Positions 9,301-15,985 of a DNA stretch of 64,000 bases are shown piece by piece (position 1 is the stretch's first letter; every line of letters begins with the position of its first letter). Made by a program: the position numbers and the translations under genes. The notes under the pieces are model-generated. The model ran no database searches, was not told the DNA's origin, and saw only the letters and a list, made by a program, of their open reading frames with translations. Source of the DNA: Ctena decussata (lineage: Eukaryota > Mollusca > Bivalvia > Lucinida > Lucinidae); NCBI GenBank assembly GCA_963989385.1, contig OZ022502.1, forward strand, positions 12,139,001 through 12,203,000, given 5' to 3'.

Positions 9301-11238
9301 GTGACATTTCTGATCCTTTGCTTTGTACTCATCAGATTGCCTTGCCTTTTGTTTTGATTCTCTGTTTGAGTTCTTATCGTTTGCTTTGTACTCCTCAGAT
9401 TGCCTTGCCTTTTGTTTTGATTCTCTGTTCGATTTCTTATCTTTTGCTTTGTACTCCTCAGATTGCCTTGCCTTTTGTTTTGATTCTCTGTTCGATTTCT
9501 TATCTTTTGCTTTGTACTCCTCAGATTGCCTTGCTTTTTTCAATGACTCTCTGTGACATTTCTGATCCTTTGCTTTGTACTCATCTGATTGCCTTGCCTT
9601 TTTCTTTGATTCTCTGCTATTTAGGCGTTCAATTTCACGATATAATTCACTTTGTCTTTGTGTTCGCTTATATAGCCACTGATAAGTTCTTTTATCTGTT
9701 TTAATTGCTTCACTCTTTTTGTGTCTTCTCCTTTCCCTTTGATCCTTAAAGTACTTGCCAATTAAAGTGCTGTGATTCTCTTCTTCTGAATGATTTTCAC
9801 TGTTACTTGTGTTAATCAGTGTGCGTATCACAGAACTGCCTTGACTTCGACTAAAATTCTTCCTATGCTTTTTACGTGATATTGTTTTCCATTTGGACAT
9901 ATCTGTCCTTGTTGTGAAGTGCAATGGCAACATGTCAAATTGTGTACTCATATCTATGTTCATGCTTCCGTAAAATGCATACATATATGCAACTAAATCT
10001 TCCAGATTATAAAAGGACATCAATATGGATGAGCCATCAGGTGCAGATAAGCCATCTTGCCCATGAGAATGCGAATCGAAAAAGTGATACTGCTCTGTAG
10101 TTACATACACTGCTGAGCATATGTCTCTTATTATAACTAGCACTTGCTTTGATATCTGTAATGCTGAAGACAGTGATTGGTGAAGAGTAGGTAAATTGGA
10201 AGTTCCAAACTGCTGAATAGCTACACCTGATATAACATCAGATTTCAATACATTTAGGTTCCTATTTGAGACAGTGACCTCACATGGAATTTCTTCAAAA
10301 CTTAATAGGTTGCTTTGCAGCATTACTTTGCCATCCAATCCAGAAATGATTTCTTTGTACAAAGAATCACCCTCAATAAGCACGCTGTCGAGCATTTGTT
10401 GTGAGTTTATCTCTGAATATTGTTCATATATCAGAGCACATAAAGAATTTGTGACACACTGACTTCCACGTGACTGTGGACTAAATATCTCATTTCCTTG
10501 ATGAAATGATCCATGAATGGAATTTCTTGAAGTTGACAGATTTACTCCTGTAACACCAGAGTAATTCATCCGAATACCACTGAATGAGCTTCCTGGTATA
10601 TCTGACAAAACAGACATTTCATTTTGATCTGCAATGGGTGTAGCTATGTACATGGAATGTTTTGACTGTTCAGTTGTTTGCATCTGATCAGCAGACCCTG
10701 AGTCAGTGGTAGATTCCAGCAAAGCAAGAAGTGTGTGTTCAGTAACAACCGAAGGTCCATGTGCAGTACCAAGCATACATTCAGGCACTATCTCAGGTGT
10801 GTTCTCAATTAAACCATCAGGCAAACTATCAAGTGAACCATCAACTGAACTATATAGCAAACTATCAAGTGAACTCTTTGGCAAACTATCAAGTGAACTC
10901 TTTGCAAAACTATCAAGCACAGATGGCCCAGAGGGCTTAAAGAGGTGGGCTTTGACCTCCATCTGTTTATCAGCGCCCAGCACAGATGGCCCAGAGGGCT
11001 TAGAGAGGTGGGTTTTGGCCTCCATCTGTTTATCAGCACCCAGTGCAGATGGCCCAGATGGCCCAACTGCACCCAAGTCACCAATACCCCCATCTGGCAC
11101 AGATCTGACAGGATCTGCAACATTGCAGCCTGGAATACCACCACCAACAGTCTCATGTCTTGCTGCTCTCCTCTCCCTCATCTGTAGCCGATTAGCTGCA
11201 TTCCTCTGAGAGGGTGACTTGTGCTTTGTCTTGGGCAT
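3355..11238 (-). CDS. Helentron (Helitron2-type) replicase-helicase polyprotein, copy 1
   Basis: An uninterrupted 2,627-codon frame. Residues ~250-400 form a cysteine-protease-like region (C261 in SQCVTNSL, D388/H390 in FFDSHSH). Residues ~540-750 are ten 21-residue charged repeats. CxxC/CC clusters lie near 875 and 913. The HUH nuclease has H1394-I-H1396 (PHIHM) and paired tyrosines Y1570/Y1574 (YIVSYISKS). The PIF1-family helicase has Walker A K1955 (GGAGVGKS), Walker B D2037-E2038 and VALSR. The C-terminal EEP endonuclease has E2451, D2562 (GDFN) and D2619-H2620. Rep-helicase plus EEP is the Helentron signature. It should nick and unwind donor DNA for rolling-circle transposition in the nucleus. 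I start at 11236..11238 (MPKTKHKSPS); an in-frame ATG exists at 11274, but a splice-acceptor-like CAG sits between them. All key motifs are intact, so it may be active. Confidence 0.92.
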   Translation of the reverse strand: MPKTKHKSPSQRNAANRLQMRERRAARHETVGGGIPGCNVADPVRSVPDGGIGDLGAVGPSGPSALGADKQMEAKTHLSKPSGPSVLGADKQMEVKAHLFKPSGPSVLDSFAKSSLDSLPKSSLDSLLYSSVDGSLDSLPDGLIENTPEIVPECMLGTAHGPSVVTEHTLLALLESTTDSGSADQMQTTEQSKHSMYIATPIADQNEMSVLSDIPGSSFSGIRMNYSGVTGVNLSTSRNSIHGSFHQGNEIFSPQSRGSQCVTNSLCALIYEQYSEINSQQMLDSVLIEGDSLYKEIISGLDGKVMLQSNLLSFEEIPCEVTVSNRNLNVLKSDVISGVAIQQFGTSNLPTLHQSLSSALQISKQVLVIIRDICSAVYVTTEQYHFFDSHSHGQDGLSAPDGSSILMSFYNLEDLVAYMYAFYGSMNIDMSTQFDMLPLHFTTRTDMSKWKTISRKKHRKNFSRSQGSSVIRTLINTSNSENHSEEENHSTLIGKYFKDQRERRRHKKSEAIKTDKRTYQWLYKRTQRQSELYREIERLNSRESKKKARQSDEYKAKDQKCHRESLKKARQSEEYKAKDKKSNRESKQKARQSEEYKAKDKKSNRESKQKARQSEEYKANDKNSNRESKQKARQSDEYKAKDQKCHRESLKKARQSEEYKAKDKKSNRESKQKARQSDEYKAKDHKCHRESLKKARQSEDYKAKDKKSNRESKQKARQSEEYQAKDKKSNRESKQKARQSAEFKAKENFNQKACKRRTRLIEQYNQWEAEQKRISRQSYDFKRREIKIQNKSKKKARMNPYNVEKERVAKQQWRADSRNNQTEKILDCNRKSSKRKNPIFHENECIASKRRKSGFDINTCIELFHKSISIGPVYICSCCHQIWFKHSVSQVTSLSYDQQQKYLTKFISIDNKEWVCVTCKSSICAGKVPKLSVLNGMEWPTKPKELDLFPLEERLIALRIPFMQIRELPRGRQLSVKGNVVNAPVDIQPVIDALPRPFNENVTVAVKLKKRMSFKSCAFSENVRPLRVLVALHWLMKSSNLYKNANVDIDEEWIKSVTEDCNELIEEFVSSETSNSTVGAISQDECHNKKTFHENSCELLKNESDSVSSSAKRSSSDELYDSDAEEVSQENVGNIDTLLDDANIENRNSTFTFAPGEGQQPLSIYQDKDSEFLCFPSIYCGQKRMENDKRMVPVYYSDIAKWELRSVDRRAANSVPNIFFKLKKIQMKQLNDKANLAVRRCQTGTNTMTAAQARDPNYIDNIVKRDEGYYLFKQIRNSPAYLETKKKDVFAMIRQLGLPTWFMSLSSADTRWTDLLKMLANLNNNVEYTDEQVNNLTWEQKIKLVQADPVTCSRYFDHRVHEFINSVLKSDHKPIGKLTDYFYRVEFQQRGSPHIHMIVWIENAPKFNVNTNAEITAFVDEFLQCCVDDQEMKHLTDIQIHKHSRTCRKKVDKICRFGYPLPPLPCTMVLDPLEVDQDKYIKLHQNLQKKMNNEKNGYDMTYKQFLTTVVQMSEEDYIRCIRSSLKSSKVFLKRKPSEIRVNLYNKTVLKAWKANIDMQFVLDPYACAMYIVSYISKSQRGMSNLLYSAAKEARNDNMDIKRQVRHIGNVFSNSVEVSAQEAVYLVLQMPLTNCTRDVVFINTSTSDKRVQLLKSKSVLGELPPDSTKIMSDNVIKRYSKRPKVLENWCLADYVSQLNIVYPEGMKTDMDDEVNDDISMENENDDRPDMDNEENDTLVDNNVDKCFHDDMALITLKNDIKIKRRGTYKIIRYVRFNRNSDEENHFREKLLLFYPWRNEQNDLKGNFGTYKEHFESMKHMIELKCREYEHHVEELEQARDMAETECDAFDEIAPGTEQIEADTAEENAVESEAFVYFNPDRAYEHRNHDIAIEIGCSVSAPQINPNENILPEQQYRELLRCLNTKQMHFYNHVIHWIKTKDEPLYAFLSGGAGVGKSVVIRALYQTLFRMLNLREGENADDISVLLCAYTGKAAFNISGSTISSAFKQKYKQSDQTLSCDNLNTFRSKYRNLSVVIIDEISMVSNSMLNFIDQRLQELKGTRKPFGGVSIIAVGDLYQLKPVSGNWIFNTSAKGAESLSVNLWKEYFTMFELTEIMRQKNDLEFAQLLNRLRHNELTEADKLKLKTCETISTADDHWLNAPHLFAENHFMHLFNHSIISSMHAEKVIVPCHDSVVSPKLSKDKQDAKIKQISTDPSKTANLHCSLTVVVDMIYDINININTEDGLANGASCVVKFIEYKQAIQNRPSIIWVQFDNEKAGIETREKFKRRGFYHDKINDNWTPIFDIQRTFTNDRRNITFERIQFPLQPSAGRSVHRAQGTTLNRVVIDLSQQRARKVPHIHYVALSRVRSLQNLQILNFNEKALALDEQVHTEMKRFYDEAMLKLCYIPLDSVDSSSHFKVAFNNCRSLHKHIEDVRNDYNLLSAHVIGFAETRLHQNDDTIDYNIHGYRLIRNDQETNIQANRPSHGLAIYVNDDVGVTPVLSYSSQKLEFTSINIEHVLCKMQIVVLYKSPGLSYHNLKSLLERKLVPHLDVAKPLLVIGDFNINIFQGCSDIVKFMDQTFACKSYIDQPTTDSLSAIDLVFSNQNGSVGTVETYWSDHKIVYYHT
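8992..9621 (-). repeat. Ten 63-bp in-frame repeats inside Helentron 1
   Basis: Each unit encodes 21 residues of the form SNRESKQKARQSEEYKAKDK plus one residue. Two subtypes are mixed, SNRESKQK and CHRESLKK. The peptide is strongly charged and predicted helical or coiled-coil-like. The opposite strand is accidentally open through this array and does not represent a gene. Copy 2 has nine units. Confidence 0.93.
10920..11060 (-). repeat. Short N-terminal protein repeat in Helentron 1
   Basis: A roughly 21-residue unit containing PSGPSVLGADKQMEVKAHLF occurs about two and a half times near the N terminus. It is followed by a Ser/Leu-rich run with SLDSLPKSSLDSLLYSS. Low complexity; no function is assigned. 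The equivalent in copy 2 is at about 33143..33283. Confidence 0.7.
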
Positions 11239-11440
11239 TCTTCTGGAAATACACCCAACATGAAAACCATACAATTTACTATATACAATTGATTCAGTTG
11301 TTCATTTTAGTAATTAAAACAATATTGCACAACACTTACAGTTTAAAATGAGTGTTTCAATAACTGTATCACAGGTAATTTTAGTACATCAGTCTGGCAT
11401 CAGTCTGTACTGAATTGATTTAAAAAAACAAACAAAAAAA

Positions 11441-11585
11441 CAAGAGATGTTTGTAAAACATGTGTTGCCTCAAAGAAGGCAAACTTCTCTCCCAAATATG
11501 AGGACTGTAGATAGAATGATGCATGAGTTAATGCTTGGAAACCATAACCATATTATAGAACTGAAGAAAAGCATCGCAAACGACT
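11441..11585 (+). repeat. Unit of the GAGGACTGTAG repeat family upstream of Helentron 1
   Basis: Begins ACAAGAGATGTTTGTAAAAC and contains CAAATATGAGGACTGTAGAT, the same words that recur in the tandem array at 12541..13990. It is probably the left end of that element, separated from the array by later insertions. The matching copy is at ~33664..33807. Confidence 0.6.
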
Positions 11586-12540
11586 GCGTGATACCCCACC
11601 ACTGCAAACCTTTTTCACCCATTTTTCAAGATTTAAGCATGTATATAGCCAGGGGATGAGGATGGGTTGACTTTCATGGGGTAAATGGGGTAAATTTGAG
11701 CATCACGGTAGGCTTTCATCACTCTGATCACTTGCTGAAAGTTTCTGAAAAGTTGCTTCTTACTCTGATTTCATATTGAATTTTTCATGATTTTATATAG
11801 AGGATCTTACATGAGTGCTCATGTATTATTGAATTTATTAAACGAGTTGGGGAAAATGATAAGATGCGAGGCTTTGCCGGGCATCTTATCGTTTTCACCA
11901 ACAATTTAATGAATTCAATAATACAAGAGCACGAATGCAAGATTCTATTTATCATATGACACTAAAATCGCATTTTATTAGCAAATTTTGCACTAAAACG
12001 TCACGATTTCGCCATTAGAAAACGCGACGTTCTATGGACGTCAATGCATAACGTTACGATGTAATTTGCATATTTAATCCACTAGTGGATTATAGTTTTT
12101 AATGCATGGCTTTATTACACTCTCAGATGCGACGTCATATGATAAACATGTATATAGTCCCAGGGCAGGGGCAGATAACCCCCAATGATAAGATTTCTAA
12201 GCTCATAAAAAGCTTTTGTTACTTCGATCATGTTTGTGAAGTTTCATCATGATACTCCAAGTAATAAAGGAACTAGAGGCCAGAAACCATTTTTTGTACA
12301 TTGACAAGTGCCATAACTCTGTCAGAAATTACCGAAATTTACCCATTAACATTATCAAGCGACACATTCTCATTACAAATGCATATGCAAAATTTGAAGG
12401 AAATCCGTTGATAAATACTTAAGTTACTGAACAGAAATGAAGTGCGGACAGAAGGACGGACGTACGTACTACGGATGGACAAAAACACGGACAGCCAACG
12501 TGAAAACACAATAACCCGCCACTAACGTGTGGCGGGATAT
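11586..12540 (+). mobile_element. Element ending in CCCGCCAC/GTGGCGGG hairpin, with nested insertion
   Basis: The left edge resembles the right terminal arm (ATACCCCACCACT here, ATATCCCGCCACT in copy 2). The right end is an 8-bp stem at 12515..12536 preceded by GGAC-rich sequence. Between ~11650 and ~12150, both flanked by CATGTATATAG, lies another repeat (see 11795..12150). Arrangement and nesting are inferred. The copy-2 equivalent runs ~33808..34752, hairpin 34727..34748. Confidence 0.6.
11795..12150. mobile_element. TATATAGAGGATCTTAC-type insertion
   Basis: Starts TATATAGAGGATCTTACATG; the inner right arm carries CAAGATTCTATTTATCATATG, and an internal inverted repeat surrounds GATAAGATGC/GCATCTTATC. 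The same family recurs at ~34020..34372 in copy 2 of the duplication and at 54054..54355 in the UTP20 intron. The copy-2 version lacks about 14 bp in the centre. Non-coding; superfamily not assigned. Confidence 0.6.
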
Positions 12541-13990
12541 AATGACTTTAAGCTCTGATCTACTGACCTCAAAAGAAATAGGGGTCATCTACTCATCATG
12601 ACGAACTTCCCTACCAAATATGGGGACTGTAGTTGAATAATGGGTCAGTTATTGATCAGAACCCATAACCATGATATTACAAATACTGAATGACCGTGAC
12701 GCTTGTCCTACTGACCTCAAAAGAAATAGGAGTCATCTACTCATCAAGACAAAGCTCCCTACCAAATATGAGGATTATATGTTGAACAAAGGATGAGTTT
12801 TTGATAGAAAACCAGAACAATGTTATTACAGAACAGAATGACCTTGGCCTTTGACCTACTGACCTCAAATCAAATAGGGGTCATCTACTCATTAGACAAA
12901 ATTTCTGTCCAAATATGAGAACTGTAGGTTGAACAATGAATGAGTTATTGAACGAAAACCATTTCATGATATTAAAGTTATGATATTACAGTTATGAAAT
13001 ACCGTGACCTCTGACCTAGTGACCTGAAAATAGTGGTCATTTACTCATTATGATAAATCTCCCTACTTAATATGAGAACTGTAGGCTGAACTATGGGTGA
13101 GTTATTGTTTAGAAACTATAACCATGATATTATGGTACTAAATGACCTTGACCTTTGATCTGCTGACCTCAAAAGAAAGAGGGGTCACCTACTCATCATG
13201 CAAGCCTCCCAACCAAATATGAAAACTGTAGGTTGAACAATGGATGACTAAGTGATTGGAAACCATAATCATGATACTACAAAACTGAATGACCTTGACC
13301 TACAAACCTTCCTACCAAATATGAGAACTGTGAGTTGAATGATGGAATTGAAATCACTGAATGACATTGTCCTACAGATCTCAAAAGAAAAAGGGTCATC
13401 TACTAAACATGAACTGTAGGTTGAACAATGAATGAATTATTACTCAGAAACCATTTCATGGTATTATAGTATTGAATTACCTTAACCTCTGATGAACTGA
13501 CCTAAAATTTGGGGTCATCTTTTTAATATGACAAACCTCCCTATTGAGTAAGAGAACTGAAGGTTGAACAATAGATAAAGTATTTAGCAGAAACCATAAC
13601 CATGTTATTACAGAACTAAATGGAATGTTCTTGATCTTTGACCTATGTCGTCAAAAAAATAGGGATCATCTATTCATCATGATGAAGCTTTTTAAATACA
13701 ATAATGATGACTTGCGATGATTTTACATCCTTTTCAACAGTATCTCAGATATATCAGGAGGATGAGACGTTGATAATGAAAGGCTGTGTGCAATGGAACC
13801 CAGTTTATGGTAGGAAAGAATCTCACCTCAAGCTAGGCTGGAACCCGGTCCGCTACATCAGGAGGCCAGCACTTAACCCACTGAGCTACCAGGCTCCAAA
13901 GACAAGGATTGTAGTTTGAACAATTGATGAGTTATTGATCCGTACCAATAATCATATTATTACAGAACTGAATGATCTTGACCTTTGACC
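12541..13990 (+). repeat. Tandem array, ~130-155-bp unit (TCATCTACTCATCATGACGA family)
   Basis: About nine diverged units, each with a form of GGGGTCATCTACTCATCATG, CCAAATATGAGAACTGTAGG and TTGAACAATG, spaced by AATGACCTTGACCTTTGA. A tRNA-like insertion interrupts it at about 13700..13905. Duplicated at ~34753..36200. Non-coding. Confidence 0.85.
13831..13897 (-). mobile_element. tRNA-derived SINE head (or tRNA-like fragment)
   Basis: On the minus strand it starts GGAGCCTGGTAGCTCAGTGG, which contains a good RNA polymerase III A box (TAGCTCAGTGG). About 40 bases on lies a degraded B box (GGGTTCCAGCC). No cloverleaf with a clear anticodon forms, so this is not a functional tRNA gene. The duplicate at 36040..36109 keeps the A box and has a different B-box remnant. 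Confidence 0.6.
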
Positions 13991-13999
13991 TCTGTTCAA

Positions 14000-14795
14000 T
14001 TTAGGGTAATTTAAAGCCCAAAACTCTGGATTAATGTCATCTGATTGGTTATCAAATTTGGGTCAAGGTATTATGCCCATAAAATATTTGACCAAGTTTG
14101 GTTGGGAGTTGTTTGAACTAAGAGCGGGCAATTTTTGCAGACAATCAAGCGAGTTAATGAAAGAAAACTATACCTTCAGCCAAGTACTATCTTGAATATG
14201 TGTTCCAATTCCCTCACGTCAACAATACAATCCCACACCAACACACTGTCTTTACACGTCACACTCCACAAAAGTTCCAATAGTTATCCAAATCACAGTT
14301 TCACAAAAGTTTAATAATCACAATTAAGGCAATGAAAATTAAAATGTTATAATATAAAAGTATATAGTCAACCACTCTGAATACTAGAAGTGATCAGCGA
14401 TACCTAGAAAAGAAAATTTGAAGGATTAAACAAAATATACATGTAAACAAATGTAATAGAAAACTATAGAATAAGATCAAGTAGAATTAACTGTGAAAAT
14501 GGAAACAGAATTAAAATAAGAAATTAATTACTAAAGGTAATATTCATTTTTCTAAGAAATATAATTTAAACTAAAGACTTAAAATTCCTAGGAGCTGCAA
14601 AGAGAATATTTTCACAATCAGTGGTCAGCAAGGTGGTTAGTTTTAAACCCAGGAAGAGACCCTGTTTTAACACTGATGAAGTAATTCACACTTGTCTTTC
14701 AGAATATGCTACAATTATATTTCGTAGCAAAACAAAACAAGTATTCTAATGCACTTACAGATATAACGTGATGTCTGATTGGATAACGTCAAAGC
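14000..14795. other. AT-rich non-coding stretch, nothing recognised
   Basis: Contains no credible ORF, repeat unit or RNA gene on either strand. It is shared with copy 2 at ~36210..37005. Confidence 0.5.
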
Positions 14796-14831
14796 TTTGC
14801 GACAGTATATTCTGCGATATACTGTCGCAAA
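14796..14831. other. 15-bp perfect palindrome with TCTGCG loop
   Basis: TTTGCGACAGTATAT is followed by TCTGCG and its exact reverse complement. It lies 3.5 kb upstream of the Helentron start and is preserved unchanged at 37006..37041. It may be a terminal signal of a transposon or a fixed foldback; its role is unknown. Confidence 0.7.
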
Positions 14832-14957
14832 CCCGACGGCATTATACAACGTCGCTTCTCCTTGGCTGACGTTTGGTTTTACACTGCTAAAAGCGCTTGT
14901 AATGGGTACAAAAAAGTACACTTTGTAAGATGAAAATGTGAAAAGGTGCATTGGAAT

Positions 14958-15118
14958 GGGGATAACTGTATTGAAAATTTTCATTTGGGGAGGTAAATTG
15001 TTGGTTTTATGGTCGCAAATTGCGTAGGGCAGCACGTCAGCTGAGCCGTAAAACAAAATTTCCTACCATAAAACCAACGATTTACCTCCCCAAATGACAA
15101 TTTTCAATAGTTATCCCC
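14958..15118. mobile_element. Foldback element with ~54-bp inverted arms
   Basis: Arms begin GGGGATAACTGTATTGAAAA and end with its near-complement at 15118, around a ~50-bp centre. Both arms include TTTGGGGAGGTAAAT and GTTGGTTTTATGG. Present in the duplicate at 37168..37329, where the right arm has three extra bases. No ORF; a small MITE is the simplest reading. Confidence 0.7.
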
Positions 15119-15985
15119 TAAATTATCTATTATGACACACATTTGATATGTGTTCACTTTGTCCAGAAGGGATCACACTACTTAATATCATCTTTCATCA
15201 GTGGCACTTACCCGGTACAGGGCTGAAATCTGCGATTCACTAAACACAGATAATTGCTGTAATTTTCAGCAAATTTAAAGAATTTGTATAAATTATTGTA
15301 CTTGTGAAATACAATGATAAACTGTGCACAATATGCTACAGTGCGACAACAAATGATCTGTGTTGTAATAAATGTGGTTAAAATATTGGGTACGCATTTA
15401 TCTTCCACCCTTATTTGATGGGGATGGATTTTTTCTCTTTATCGATCAACAGCTTGAACAGGCTGGCTCCACCTGAAACAAGATAAAATGAATAATTTTT
15501 GAAATGTTCAGAAAAGGTAAACACAAGAAAAAAACACTTCTATACAACATGCATATTGTTTTTGAATTTGTCAAATACATTGCTCAAAACCATTAACCGA
15601 TCTAAAGAGTACAGAAGATGTACCTGTATGACCTGGGGTTTCTACTGTACATGACCAACTGCTGAAGACTTAGTGTAGTGAAGTATAAAATTTAACTCAT
15701 TTGAGTCTTCAGAAAGTTCAAAAGTTTTGCTAAGTTAGCTCAGTTTCAAACAAAAATTCTTTGTCTCAGATGGTCATGGCGAGAACTTTCAAAACAACAA
15801 GGGGTGGAAGTAGACTGTTCTAGAAACTAAGAAAACCGGTGCTCCAAAAGTGCATGTAACAATTTGTATTTTGCCAAAAACACAAGGGTTATGTAAGATT
15901 ATTGTGAACGTAATTATTTACCTACTGTGAAATGATGGACAGTTGGACCGACAGAATGGATATTTAAGACAATCCTTGTGTACAC
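15119..15985. other. Non-coding stretch, nothing recognised
   Basis: Ordinary AT-rich sequence shared with 37330..38194. No gene, RNA or repeat unit is supported. Confidence 0.5.

Noticed and set aside
9027..9704. Plus-strand 225-codon open frame with a repeated hydrophobic pattern (ALPFVLILCSISYLLL), and its copy-2 counterpart at 31331..31945
   Set aside because: It is the antisense reading of the 63-bp coding repeats of the Helentron gene; hydrophobicity arises from complementing Lys/Glu-rich codons.
10706..11209. Plus-strand 167-codon frame and overlapping minus-strand frames at the Helentron 5' end
   Set aside because: These overlap the true frame on the other strand or in another phase and derive from the Ser/Pro-rich repeats; no family resemblance.
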